Shown in pieces: positions 16,131-26,300 of a DNA stretch of 64,000 bases. The position numbers and the translations under genes are program-made. This stretch comes from UBA12191 sp964422295 (GTDB lineage: Bacteria; Planctomycetota; UBA8108; UBA1146). Every line of letters begins with the position of its first letter. The stretch's first letter is position 1. The notes under the pieces are model-generated. The model had not been told where the DNA came from and made no database searches. It saw only the letters and a list, made by a program, of their open reading frames with translations. Location: positions 1-64,000 of the forward strand of contig CAYRAM010000010.1 in the NCBI GenBank assembly GCA_964422295.1, in the 5' to 3' direction.

Positions 16131-16826
16131 TCAGTGACGGTAGACGTGCAAACTGGGGTGATCGTAGAGCCAGGATGCGGGCAATTGCGCATCCTTCGGA
16201 CCGGCGAGACAACGATCGAGGACGGGGCCCTTTTCTGCTTGGGGAACGAGCAGAAAGATGTGTTGAGATTTACAAATCTGTTCAAGGCTGATCGTCAGGG
16301 CCTGAAGTTTGTCGGGTTGAGGGGGAGGAAAGTTGGCACGGATGGTCTCTGTTGCCAGATCGACCACGGTGTATCCAGAAAATGAACTCCCCGGCTCATT
16401 GAATGCGATGTGACCATTTGCACCGAGTCCGAGTACGCATGCTTTTGGAGGCCCCCATCGTTCGTATCTTTGATCGAGTTCCAGAGCTTGTGTATCGGGA
16501 TCCCCTTGGGGATCGATGGAGCAGATCTGATCCTCCGGGATCTGCAGTGGACCAAAAAATTGTTGGTGCAGTTCCTCGCGGAAACTGTGAATCGTCCCCG
16601 AAGGATCGAGATACTCATCCAATTGAAGGTAGCGGAAACTGCGCCAGCGCTGTGAGGTTGCGGTGTCTTCGCGGATTTGGCGGTACAGCTCCAGTGGGGA
16701 ACGGCCCGTGGGGATGCAAAGGAGGTCGTCATCCTCCAGGCAGGAGAGGAGATCGTGGCGCAAACGACTCGCCAACACTTCGGGATCAGGGTCTTGAATC
16801 ATCAATTTCGGCCCCACGGCAGGCAC
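16131..16826 (-). CDS. Glucosamine-6-phosphate deaminase / 6-phosphogluconolactonase-like protein
   Basis: 231 residues of the NagB/RpiA/Pgl fold. Seen in order: PTGRSPLELYRQI (phosphate loop), LQLDEYLD (the catalytic Asp region of NagB), GLGANGHIAFNEPGSSF (the His-Asn-Glu catalytic site of glucosamine-6-phosphate deaminase). The GHIAFNEPG motif favours NagB over lactonase. NagB converts GlcN6P to Fru6P and ammonia. The start is uncertain: GTG 16826 or ATG 16802. It is followed 23 bases later by the metallohydrolase gene. The protein is a little shorter than E. coli NagB and lacks its allosteric C-terminal segment. Confidence 0.82.
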   Translation of the reverse strand: MPAVGPKLMIQDPDPEVLASRLRHDLLSCLEDDDLLCIPTGRSPLELYRQIREDTATSQRWRSFRYLQLDEYLDPSGTIHSFREELHQQFFGPLQIPEDQICSIDPQGDPDTQALELDQRYERWGPPKACVLGLGANGHIAFNEPGSSFSGYTVVDLATETIRANFPPPQPDKLQALTISLEQICKSQHIFLLVPQAEKGPVLDRCLAGPKDAQLPASWLYDHPSLHVYRH

Positions 16827-17042
16827 TCTCCAGTAAGGTGATTGCTCGGACCAATCCGAAGGTCCCCTAGAAACCTATCCCATGGGTATCCCCGGGCCAA
16901 GGGGCGGGAGAGATCGAGAGTGTGGGAATATCTCCGGGAACCGTGTTCATCCCGGCTTCTCACCGTATCATGTCAGGGTACCCTCACGGGGTCTGCCCGG
17001 TTTGGAGTGGCCGCCTCCAGGGGGACATGAGACAGGAAGAAA

Positions 17043-18419
17043 ATGAAAATCTACGACCACATTCTCGAAACGATCGGTCGCACCCCCTTAATTCGGATGA
17101 ACAAAATTTCCAGAGGATTGCCTGGCACCCTGTTGGCCAAGGTCGAGGCATTCAATCCCGGGGGCAGTGTCAAGGATCGGATCGCAGTACACATGATCGA
17201 TGCCGCTGAGCGCGAAGGCTTGCTCAAGCCCGGGGGAACCATCGTCGAATGTACATCGGGAAACACCGGTCTCGGTCTCGCCCTCACTGCTTGCATTCGC
17301 GGGTACAAGGCGGTTTTCACCATGCCGGACAAGGTCGCCGAGGAAAAATCAAAGCTGCTCAGAGCCTTCGGTGCGGAAGTGATCATCTGTCCCACTGCGG
17401 TGGAACCGGATGATCCCCGATCCTACTACTCGGTGGCGAAGCGGGTCACCGAAGAAGATCCACTGGCATACAGCCCCAACCAATATTTTAACGAGTGGAA
17501 TCCCCATGCCCATTATGTGTCAACGGGACCAGAGATCTGGGAAGACACCGATGGGAAAGTCACCCACTTCGTTGCCGGTCTCGGAACCGGGGGTACCGTC
17601 AGCGGGATTGCCCGCTACCTGAAAGAGCAGAACCCCAACATCCAGGTCATCGGCGGTGACCCCATCGGCTCACTCTACAAGGAATACTTTGAAACCGGTG
17701 AATTGGGGGAAGCGAACACATACAAGACCGAGGGAATCGGTGAGGACATGATCCCGGGGACCATCGATTTTTCGCTGATCGATGAGGTTCACCAGATCAG
17801 CGATGTGGACGCATTTGCAATGGCTCAAAGATTAGCCAGGGAAGAAGGAATTCTCAGTGGATCTTCTGCGGGTACTGCGGTTTGTACCGCCGTCTTGGCC
17901 GCAGAGAAGATGGGTCCGGACGACATCATGGTCGTCATTATTCCTGATACCGGTGAGAGGTACCTTAGCAAGGTTTACGACGATGATTGGCTGCGGACCA
18001 ATGGTCTGCTCGATTCTTCACTGCACTTGACCGCAGGTGAAATTCTTGACCGTCGCGGAACCCGCAGGCAACCGCTGATCTACCTGTCTCCGCGGGATAC
18101 TTTGCGTGAAGCAGTAAAGCAGATGCAGTCTGAAGAGATCAGTCAGATTCCAATTTTCGAGGAGAGTCAGCCGGTGGGAAGTGTCCGTGAATCCCTGGTG
18201 CTGGAAAAGGTACTTTCAGGGGCAGAGCATCTCGATTGTGAAATTGGGACGCTGATGGAAGAGCCTTTCCCTGTGGTTGGCGAAGGAGCCAGTGCGGATT
18301 CGATCTTTTCCCAATTGGCGAGCAAGCCTTCCGCAGCAGTTCTTGTCGACACTCCCGAAGGTTTCCGCATTATCACCAAGTACGACATGATCCACTCCAT
18401 GAGCGGAAGAAGGTCCTGA
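17043..18419 (+). CDS. cbs: Cystathionine beta-synthase
   Basis: 458 residues. The PLP fold-type II catalytic domain (about 1-320) has the Schiff-base lysine in GGSVKDR (Lys44), the phosphate loop TSGNTGLG (71-78) and GLGTGGTVSG. The C-terminal 120 residues form a pair of CBS domains (REAVKQMQSEEISQIPIF), which in the family regulate activity. The enzyme condenses serine and homocysteine to cystathionine. The catalytic part resembles O-acetylserine sulfhydrylase, but the length and CBS tail, with cystathionine gamma-lyase two bases downstream, support CBS. AGGAAGAAA precedes the ATG. Confidence 0.92.
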   Translation: MKIYDHILETIGRTPLIRMNKISRGLPGTLLAKVEAFNPGGSVKDRIAVHMIDAAEREGLLKPGGTIVECTSGNTGLGLALTACIRGYKAVFTMPDKVAEEKSKLLRAFGAEVIICPTAVEPDDPRSYYSVAKRVTEEDPLAYSPNQYFNEWNPHAHYVSTGPEIWEDTDGKVTHFVAGLGTGGTVSGIARYLKEQNPNIQVIGGDPIGSLYKEYFETGELGEANTYKTEGIGEDMIPGTIDFSLIDEVHQISDVDAFAMAQRLAREEGILSGSSAGTAVCTAVLAAEKMGPDDIMVVIIPDTGERYLSKVYDDDWLRTNGLLDSSLHLTAGEILDRRGTRRQPLIYLSPRDTLREAVKQMQSEEISQIPIFEESQPVGSVRESLVLEKVLSGAEHLDCEIGTLMEEPFPVVGEGASADSIFSQLASKPSAAVLVDTPEGFRIITKYDMIHSMSGRRS

Positions 18420-18421
18420 TC

Positions 18422-19561
18422 GTGAAATTTGAGACTCGCGCCATCCACGCCGGACAAGAGCCAGACCCGACCACCGGTGCCGTCATGACTCCTGTATACC
18501 TGACTTCCACCTATGTCCAGGAGGCACCGGGAGTTCATCAGGGGTACGAATACTCACGAACCGGTAACCCGACCAGAACAGCACTGGAATCCAATCTTGC
18601 ATCGATGGAGGGGGGTGAGCATGGTCTCTGCTTCGCCAGTGGGCTGGCGGCGACGGATGCAGTTCTGAAACTGTTGTCACCGCAGGATCATGTGATCGCA
18701 GGAAATGACCTGTACGGAGGAACCCATCGCATCTTTACCCAGGTCTTCGGGCCGATGGGGATCGATTTTGATTTTGTGAACACCGGAGATTGCGATCAAG
18801 TCAGGGATGCGATCACGGACAAGACACGGATGGTTTGGCTTGAGACGCCGACAAATCCACTCCTGAGGATCACCGACATCTCTGCAGTGTCTGCCATTTG
18901 TCGTGAAAAGGGTGTGCTGCTGGTGGTCGACAACACCTTTGCCACACCTTATTTGCAACAGCCTTTGGCGCTGGGAGCGGATATCGTCGTTCACTCGCTG
19001 ACAAAGTATCTCGGAGGCCATTCGGATGTGGTCGGTGGTGCACTCATCACTTCCGATGGATCTCTGCACGAAAAACTCGCATTTATCCAGAATGCTGTCG
19101 GCGGGGTCCCCGGTCCCCTCGATTGCTTCCTGACACTGCGCGGGACGAAGACTCTCGCAGTGCGTATGGATCGTCACTGTCAAAATGCCGCACAGATTGC
19201 CGATTGGCTCGAAGCGGATTCGCGCATCGGGATGGTCTTTTATCCCGGACTCGAGAGCCACGAAGGGTTTGAAGTGGCGAGTCGGCAGATGCGTGCTCCA
19301 GGAGGGATGATCTCCTTTGAATTGGATGGAGCATCGGAAGAAGTTGCTCGGAAGATGGTGTCTCGAACGAAGGTATTTGCCCTCGCTGAAAGTCTGGGAG
19401 GGGTAGAGAGCCTGATCGAACATCCGCCATCGATGACCCATGGAGCGATTCCCGTGGAAACTCGTCGGGCTGAGGGCCTCTCTGATGGGCTGATCCGAAT
19501 TTCGGTCGGCATCGAGTCGGTGGATGATCTGCTGGAGGATTTGGATCAGGCGATCGGCTAA
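18422..19561 (+). CDS. Cystathionine gamma-lyase (Cys/Met metabolism PLP enzyme)
   Basis: 379 residues of the Cys/Met-metabolism PLP family. The PLP lysine lies in HSLTKYLGGHSD (Lys195), with VVDNTFATPY upstream (Asp170) and the substrate loop GVPGPLDCFLTLRGTKTL. It would split cystathionine into cysteine, 2-oxobutyrate and ammonia. Cystathionine gamma-synthase is the main alternative on sequence alone. Position directly after CBS (two bases apart, GTG start with AGAAGG upstream) makes reverse trans-sulfuration the better reading. Confidence 0.88.
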   Translation: MKFETRAIHAGQEPDPTTGAVMTPVYLTSTYVQEAPGVHQGYEYSRTGNPTRTALESNLASMEGGEHGLCFASGLAATDAVLKLLSPQDHVIAGNDLYGGTHRIFTQVFGPMGIDFDFVNTGDCDQVRDAITDKTRMVWLETPTNPLLRITDISAVSAICREKGVLLVVDNTFATPYLQQPLALGADIVVHSLTKYLGGHSDVVGGALITSDGSLHEKLAFIQNAVGGVPGPLDCFLTLRGTKTLAVRMDRHCQNAAQIADWLEADSRIGMVFYPGLESHEGFEVASRQMRAPGGMISFELDGASEEVARKMVSRTKVFALAESLGGVESLIEHPPSMTHGAIPVETRRAEGLSDGLIRISVGIESVDDLLEDLDQAIG

Positions 19562-19929
19562 GAGTTTCTTATTTTTGTCGCAAGCGGGTGAAGCAGATTC
19601 TATTTTGGCTTCACGAAATCTTCATAAACCTCAAAAAAGAGAACACCGGAGGCGGCAGAACGGCCATTTTACCAACCTCCGGGTCTCAGAACTAATATTC
19701 GTGAGGTGAGTCTTCGCAAACCCTCCGCTATCTCATCAGCGAAGTGAAAATCGGATCTGTGACAAGGATTTCAAAAAAATCTGGAAAAATTGCCTGAAAG
19801 AGTGATACTCACGCCAGTAACCGATGGAATTGCTGACTAAATACACATCTGGGCGGTGGAATTTCGGCCGATTCTCCCGAACCATTTCTGAGGATTGAGT
19901 GACTCAGAAGTCTCTGGGAGAATTAACAC
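19562..19929. other. Intergenic region before the ECF sigma factor
   Basis: 368 bases without a gene. One imperfect hairpin (19645-19652 with 19676-19684, one bulge) lies 80 bases past the cystathionine lyase stop but has no T-run, so it is at best a weak terminator. The remainder is A/T-richer than its surroundings and should hold the sigma factor promoter; I cannot assign boxes with confidence. Confidence 0.4.
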
Positions 19930-20544
19930 GTGCCTGAATCTGAGAGTTCACAGAATGCCAATTCCGATGACTTCAATCGGGATTTCAATCGGGACTTTAG
20001 GGAAATATTGCACTCTGCCATCCGAGGTGACTCTGCGGCTAGGTGTGAACTGTTTTTGCTGATCCAACCCCAAGTGGAACAATATCTGGAACAGCAATCA
20101 GGATTGTCGCTGAGACGTAAAATCCAAATCGATGACATGTGCCAGGACGTTTTCCTGCGGGCCCTTCGAGTTCTGACGACTCTGCCGGAGACGGCGACCA
20201 AAGAGGATTTTTACAATCTGGTCCTGCAGAATGCTCAATGGACAGTGCTCGATGCGGTCAAGAAGAACGAAAAGTTCAAAGGGGAATCGAATGTCCCCGG
20301 GGGAATCGTGTCGATCCCCCTGGATCCGGATGCCAGCGGGGGAGAAGCTCTGCTGGTCGAGCGTGAGGAGTCAAAGTGGCTCCATGCCCTCATCCAGCGC
20401 CTCGACGATATCTATTCCAGTGTCTTGTGGCTGAAACTGGATGGGCTTGAAACTTCTGAGATCGCCGAACGACTGGGAGTTACCCAGGATGTGGTGCGCA
20501 AAAGGTATCAGCGAGCGATCGAATCAATTCGAAAGATCACCTGA
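19930..20544 (+). CDS. ECF-type RNA polymerase sigma factor
   Basis: 204 residues from a GTG preceded by GGGAGA. Region 2 shows IDDMCQDVFLRALRVL (core binding and -10 recognition); region 4 shows SSVLWLKLDGLETSEIAERLGVTQDVVRKRYQRA (helix-turn-helix for -35 recognition). The long linker between regions and the run of WTVLDAVKK are typical of planctomycete ECF groups. The N-terminus contains a short tandem repeat (DFNRDFNRDF) encoded by repeated DNA. No anti-sigma gene or protein-kinase partner is adjacent, so the signal is unknown. Confidence 0.82.
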   Translation: MPESESSQNANSDDFNRDFNRDFREILHSAIRGDSAARCELFLLIQPQVEQYLEQQSGLSLRRKIQIDDMCQDVFLRALRVLTTLPETATKEDFYNLVLQNAQWTVLDAVKKNEKFKGESNVPGGIVSIPLDPDASGGEALLVEREESKWLHALIQRLDDIYSSVLWLKLDGLETSEIAERLGVTQDVVRKRYQRAIESIRKIT

Positions 20545-20571
20545 GTTCCCATCTCCAATTTCCGAAATTCC

Positions 20572-21717
20572 CTAATCTTCGATGCCATCGAAGAGGGTCA
20601 GCCCCAATGCTCCAAAGAAGAGAACCGGTAACCAGGCGGATAGCATCGGATTGAGCCCGCCGATATTGCCCAGGTGTGCACATATCTCGGTGAAGATCAG
20701 GTAAGTGGTTCCGAGGGCGAGTGCGAGCGAGAGACCAAGAATGATGGATTGGCTTTCCGACCGCATGACAAAGGGAATACCGAGCAGCAAGAGGATGAAG
20801 TTGGCTAGCGGGAATGCGAAGCGCCGATGAAGTTTGACTTCGAGGTGGGAGAGATGTGGGCGACGCTTGTACTGATCACGCAGTTCTGTGAAGGAAAGGT
20901 ATTCGATTTCATTGTCGCTGGATTCCAGATCCACGGGGCGCATGTCAGTTTCCAGTTTGAGTTCATCGAATGACAGACTCAGTCGCACTGTCCCATCCGG
21001 TTGAGGGAAGGGGACCTTTTGTCCATTTTCATGATACTGTTCTTTCTTGCCCTCACGCAGGAGCCAGTAGGGTTGACCTGACTCGGGGGATTCCCAGATC
21101 AATTCCCGAGCGCTGATCAAGGTCTCCAGTTTTCCAGACCCTACGTGGAGACTCATGATGCGTACCTTTTGCCCCCTCTTCTCGTGAGGAAGATAACTGG
21201 TGACCTTGATCAGGTTGTTGAGACTGTCAGACACCATTTCTGGCTGAATATTGTTTCGGGAGCGACCATAGGAATCCGCAAGACGAATCTCATCCTTTAG
21301 GGATGGAACTACCGTTTCCTGAATCACAATCATTAACCCGGACATCAACAGAGCCATCAGAAAAAACGAAGCCAATATTCTTGGCAGTGGGATTCCTGCG
21401 GCCCGCAATGGAATCAACTCGCGTCCCTTGTTGATTTGGGTAGCTGTGAACATAGCTGCGAAGAGTGTGAGAATCGGTCCAAGGTATTGCGTGAAGTAGA
21501 TGGGGATCATGCCAGAGAAGTATCTGAGAATCACCACAGGCAGGGGTTGGTCATGCCTGAGAAATCGATCGAGTCGTGAAACCCCATCGATGACACAGAA
21601 GAGTGAGAGGATGGCAAAGGAGCAGATGCACCATGAAACCAGGTATTGGCGAATCAAGTATCTGTCGATGGTTTTCAATGGCAACCACTTGAGAGGAGGG
21701 CGATTCCAGACATTCAT
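20572..21717 (-). CDS. lptG: LPS export ABC transporter permease, LptG-like
   Basis: 381 residues of the LptF/LptG (YjgP/YjgQ) family: an N-terminal membrane block beginning IDRYLIRQYLVSW, three helices to about residue 110, a periplasmic beta-jellyroll (about 130-275), then three C-terminal helices. The motif AFPLANFILLLLGIPFVMRS marks the return into the membrane. With LptF it forms the membrane part of the complex that pulls LPS from the inner membrane. It overlaps the upstream lptF by four bases (ATGA), as in most genomes with both. The LptG assignment over LptF rests mainly on order. Confidence 0.85.
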   Translation of the reverse strand: MNVWNRPPLKWLPLKTIDRYLIRQYLVSWCICSFAILSLFCVIDGVSRLDRFLRHDQPLPVVILRYFSGMIPIYFTQYLGPILTLFAAMFTATQINKGRELIPLRAAGIPLPRILASFFLMALLMSGLMIVIQETVVPSLKDEIRLADSYGRSRNNIQPEMVSDSLNNLIKVTSYLPHEKRGQKVRIMSLHVGSGKLETLISARELIWESPESGQPYWLLREGKKEQYHENGQKVPFPQPDGTVRLSLSFDELKLETDMRPVDLESSDNEIEYLSFTELRDQYKRRPHLSHLEVKLHRRFAFPLANFILLLLGIPFVMRSESQSIILGLSLALALGTTYLIFTEICAHLGNIGGLNPMLSAWLPVLFFGALGLTLFDGIED

Positions 21718-22943
21718 CGCAGCCTCAATCTAAGGAGCATTCCAAAGGCGAGGCCCAGCAAGAGGTAATTTCCTGAAAGGACAGTCAGCCATGCAGGTGC
21801 ACCGGTGGCTCGACTCAGTTGAACTCCCCCGTAAGTAAGCGGATAAAAGATCGCCAAAACTGCCAACAAAGAGAAGAAGAAAGGGACCAGTTTTTGAGGT
21901 GTTCTCAGCAACAATGCGAGAGGGGATCCGATCAAAGCAAAAGACAGTACCGCCAGCGCCATCGCCCTGCGGCGCCAGATTTCGGTTTCTCCCCTGCGGA
22001 TAGCCCGGATCAGTTGGCTTTGACGCTGCTCCTTCTGCTTCTTCTCCTCCGCAGTTGGAAGGGAGTGGAGGGAGCTTTCAATGTCGGCGACTTCTGTCTT
22101 GTAGACACTCACGCGGTCCGACAATTCTGAAGTGGGGAGGTCATTGAGTCGACGATTGCGTGAACTGACAGGGAAATCCACATTGAACTGATCAAATTCG
22201 ATCGTCTCATGATCCCAATCGAGGAATTCTTTTTGTCCCGTGGGAGAACTGTTCACAGGAAATACCACACTGACATCTCTCAAGGTAAGGCGAATCAATC
22301 CTTGATCTTCATCGACGCTCAGTTTTGCACGTCGCGCATTGATTTTTGTCGGGGGTGTCTCGTCGGTTGCGGAAGTGTTGGCAACAGCGCCACCACTCAT
22401 GACGTTCAACTGCTTTTCGATGAAGACCACTTTGAGATCAGTACCATTGCGAATCTCTTCCCAATAGATCACGCCGCCCTGATCGTCGAGAGGGATCTGT
22501 CCCTTTTTTCCATCACCGATGTTTTCCAATTGCTTGACGAAGAAGCGACTGATGTCTTGCTTTCGATGTTGTAACTCAGGGAGCAAAGTTGATTGGGTCA
22601 CCATCATCAGCGCCAAAATCGGAATGATCAGCAGCATCATCGGAAGAAATAATCTGGAGGGACTGACTCCTGAAGCCATTGCTGCAGTGAACTCACGATC
22701 AGCGACAAACTTGCCGTAACTCAAACTGCATCCCGCCATCACAGACATGGGGGTCGTGAAGTACATGCTGTAGAGCAGGCTGTCGCCAAGCCAAGGGATG
22801 ACGATGCCCAAAGAATACCCGGAGCTGACCGCTTTCATGGCGAACACGATGCTGACTAGGATGCTCAGCACCAATTGGCTGAATAGCGTCGAGACGACGA
22901 GATCCCTCAGTAGGTAGCGGTCAAGGACACCCAGTTTTTTCAT
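21714..22943 (-). CDS. lptF: LPS export ABC transporter permease, LptF-like
   Basis: 409 residues. It starts MKKLGVLDRYLLRDLVVSTL, has the early helices with the conserved stretch YGKFVADREFTAAMASGVSP, a long periplasmic domain including a charged, helical insertion (ESSLHSLPTAEEKKQKEQRQ), and three C-terminal helices (ALAVLSFALIGSPLALLLR). Partner of the following LptG-like protein. The start codon overlaps the stop of the mazG-like gene (ATGA), placing all three in one operon. Confidence 0.85.
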   Translation of the reverse strand: MKKLGVLDRYLLRDLVVSTLFSQLVLSILVSIVFAMKAVSSGYSLGIVIPWLGDSLLYSMYFTTPMSVMAGCSLSYGKFVADREFTAAMASGVSPSRLFLPMMLLIIPILALMMVTQSTLLPELQHRKQDISRFFVKQLENIGDGKKGQIPLDDQGGVIYWEEIRNGTDLKVVFIEKQLNVMSGGAVANTSATDETPPTKINARRAKLSVDEDQGLIRLTLRDVSVVFPVNSSPTGQKEFLDWDHETIEFDQFNVDFPVSSRNRRLNDLPTSELSDRVSVYKTEVADIESSLHSLPTAEEKKQKEQRQSQLIRAIRRGETEIWRRRAMALAVLSFALIGSPLALLLRTPQKLVPFFFSLLAVLAIFYPLTYGGVQLSRATGAPAWLTVLSGNYLLLGLAFGMLLRLRLR

Positions 22944-23281
22944 TGGTTGGTCGATTTCTCTCTACGGTGATCACAGTTGCAAGGGATCTGTTTACAGCGC
23001 GGGCAACCTTCTCCATATTTTTGACTCACACACGACGAAAGATCTACGCCTCTGAGAGATGCGAGACTGGCAAGCCATGCCAGCACATCCGCAAATTCAG
23101 CCTGTTCTTCAGGAGAGTTCGGTTGGTGAGAATTCAGGCAGCGGGCCAATTCTCCAACTTCTTCCGCCAGCCACATGAATGATCCGGCGATGCCGCGATC
23201 AGAATCCTTGTCGAAATAAATCTTCTCGATGGTTTTCTGGAAACTGCGTATACCCAGGTCCTCATCCTGCTCAGGGGACAT
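22940..23281 (-). CDS. MazG-like nucleotide pyrophosphohydrolase
   Basis: 113 residues. The motif WLAEEVGELARCL (EExxE-type metal site) and EFADVLAWLASLA (ExxD) are those of the all-alpha NTP pyrophosphatase superfamily (MazG, dUTPase-like). These hydrolyse nucleoside triphosphates to monophosphates, often as house-cleaning enzymes. The C-terminus has CPRCKQIPCNCD, a possible zinc-binding knuckle also seen in some relatives. The ATG at 23281 is chosen because AAGGAGG lies four bases upstream; longer starts up to 23341 exist. It is translationally coupled to lptF. Confidence 0.78.
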   Translation of the reverse strand: MSPEQDEDLGIRSFQKTIEKIYFDKDSDRGIAGSFMWLAEEVGELARCLNSHQPNSPEEQAEFADVLAWLASLASLRGVDLSSCVSQKYGEGCPRCKQIPCNCDHRREKSTNQ

Positions 23282-23337
23282 CGACCCTCCTTTTTCAGGA
23301 CTCATCATGAAGGCTGACCGGGGGCAGGACCACCCCA

Positions 23338-26300
23338 TCAACCTCCGATTCCAAAGTGTGCGAGGGCCAGATTTTTGACTGCTTTCAGATCCAGTTTGCC
23401 TGATCCGAGGCGTGGTACCTCATCCACAGGCACAAAGGCTTCTTTGCGGGGTAGCCAGAGGTTGGGTAGATCGCCCCGGGTTCGCAGGCTCTCCAAAATC
23501 TCAGGAGGGTCGATGGGAAGCGCACCGTGGACGACGACCAGTTTTTCCCCTTTCGATTCATCGGGGACAGCGGTGACAGCAACCATCGCTTCACCACCAG
23601 ATTCTTGATCTTCGGGGATCGCTTTGTCGATGATCTCCTGAATCGCTTCCTCGATCAGGACATGGGGAACCATTTCGCCACCGAGCTTGGAAAACCGCGA
23701 CAGGCGATCGGTGATCACGAGGAAACCATCATTGTCGACTTTGGCGATATCACCGGTTTTGTACCACTCTCCGTCGAATGCTTCAGCAGTGAGATCATCC
23801 CTGCCCAGGTATCCTTGCATGACGCTGGGACCCTTGATCAGCAACAGGCCTGCTTCGCCATAGGGTAGATCTTTACCTGTCTCCGGATCCACCACACGGG
23901 TGACCACGCCGGGAATGGGAAGCCCGATGGTGCCTAACTTGCGAGTCTTGTGGCGGAATCCCGGAACATCCACATCGGGAAGGTTGACCGATACCACTGG
24001 GCTGAGTTCGGTACAGCCGTAGCCCTCCAGCAGTGGAGAACCGAAGCGTTCCTCCCAGGCTTCGGCGAGGCTCGCCTTGAGTTTTTCTGCTCCCGCACCT
24101 GCGATTCGAACCGATTGAAAATCTTCCGGCTGGAAGCGACGCAAATAGGTACGGTAGAAGGTCGGTGTCGACAGGAAGATGGTGCCTTTGTGATCTCGGG
24201 TGAGTTCGGCGATGACATCCGTATCCATGGGGTTGTTGTGATAGATGGCTCCGATGGCGTTTCCAAGAGGGAACCACAAGGTGATGGTGTATCCGAAGAC
24301 GTGGAAGAAGGGCAGGGAGCCGACGACTCGATCCTTGTGATCGACATCGAAGATCTGCGAAACACTGCGAACATTGGACAAGATATTGTGATGGGAGAGA
24401 CGAACTCCTTTGGGAGTCCCCGTTGATCCGGATGAGAACATGATTGAAACTTCTTGATCGGGATCCTGGGGAACGCCCGGCAATGAACGCAGGAAGGTCG
24501 AAGGCAGTAGCGCTGTGAGCAGTGCCATGATCTTGTCGATCGTCGAGACTTCACGGGTGAGCAGTGCCGGAAGATCGATAACTTCCACATCAGGAGCGAA
24601 CTCGGAGATGTCCATTTCAATTTTGCTGGTGAAGAGTTTCGCCGAAATGATGGTCTTCAATTCCAATTGTTCACAGGCGGATTTCAGCGAGGCGGTACCT
24701 GCGGTGAAGTTCAAATTGCTGACGGTTTTTCCCATGACGGTGAGGGCGATATTGATGGCTGCACCACCCACGCCAGAGGGCAGAATCACACCGATATTTT
24801 GCTGACCTTCGAGCCGCTTGCGCAATTTTCTGCGCAAGAGCAACACCAGGATCAAAAACTTGCGGAAGGTGAGGCTGCGGTCCTTTTCGATGACAGCAGT
24901 TCTGCCACTCGATTTTCTGGCGACTGTAAGGAAGCGGGTTGCGAGGGTGATCCCCTTCTGTTTGCGGGAATCGAGAGCGATTGCGCTCAATTCCTCAACC
25001 CTTGAGCGAACCTGACGTGCCGTCGAGTCAGGTGCCATAGGTTCACCGATGGTGACGGTGACCGGGTAAGGCAATCGCAGTGGACGTTTGAAGAAAAACT
25101 TTTTGCCCCGGAAGGAAAAGATGCTGCCCCAGACCCGATCGAGATACATCGGAATGATGGGGACATCCGCTTTGCGGGCGATCTTTTCAAGGCCTTTGGA
25201 GAAGGGGAGCAGATTGCCAGTTCGGGAGATTCCTCCTTCGGCGAAGATACAGACGATGTGTCCATTGCGAGCACGTTCGGCAGCGTTTTCGAGAGACTTG
25301 ATGATCGCACGGGGTCCATCATCACTGGAGACAGGGATCGTTCGCATCAGATGGCCGGCCCAACCGATCAGACCCATGTCCTTGAATTGGCGATGCATGA
25401 GGAAATGAATAAAGCGGGGAACCGATGCTCCGACGAGGAAAGGGTCTGCGTAGGACAGGTGGTTCACGACCAGTAATGCACCACCCCGACGCGGCACGTT
25501 TTGCATGCCGATGATCCGGATTCGATAGAGGGTGTGGACGAGTACCCAGACCGGGAACCGTACCGCGATGTGTGGGACAGCAAAGAAGACTCCCAAAGTT
25601 CCCGTCAGAGCCAGGACCGCGATCGCCAACAGGGTTCCTTCAGGACTGAGGGCGAGCATGTTGACGTTGACGAAAAACTCATAGACCAATGCCGAGAAGA
25701 GGATGAATGAAAAGGTGACAAATTCGGATGCGCCCTGAATTTTGCCACGTTCTTCTCCCTCAGAGCGTTCTTGGATATAGGAGACCAGCGGAACCAAAAA
25801 CATTCCTCCGCCGATTCCTGCGAGGGTCAGGGTCGAACCGTATCCCAACAGGGTTTCCTCGACGATGGTGGTCAGCGCAAAGCCCAACGCCATCAATATC
25901 CCACCGACGGGCACAATCCCGATCTCAACCTTGTCACCGGAGAGTTTGCTGGCGATGAGGCTACCGATGGCAATACCTCCGGCAACAAAAAAGAAGATGC
26001 GGGAGGCACCATCTCCCAGCAGCAGAATCTCCTTGCCACATTCGTTGAGGGACATGAGAGCGAGGGCTCCGAGAAGGAAGAACCAGCCGGCCGAAACCAC
26101 TGCACCCAGGAGCGGTTTGTCTTTGGCAAGGTGGCGCAATTCATGGATCGGATTCCACTCCAGTTTTCTTTCGGGTGCACTCGCTGTTTTTCCAGAAGAG
26201 ATTTTTTGGGAACAGATCCAGCCGATTATTGCGATGGAGATAAAGATCACACCGCTGTACCAATTGGGATGTCCTTGGGAAAGATCACTCCCGGGGTTGA

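Noticed and set aside
18677..19441. A 254-codon minus-strand frame
   Set aside because: Antisense to cystathionine gamma-lyase.
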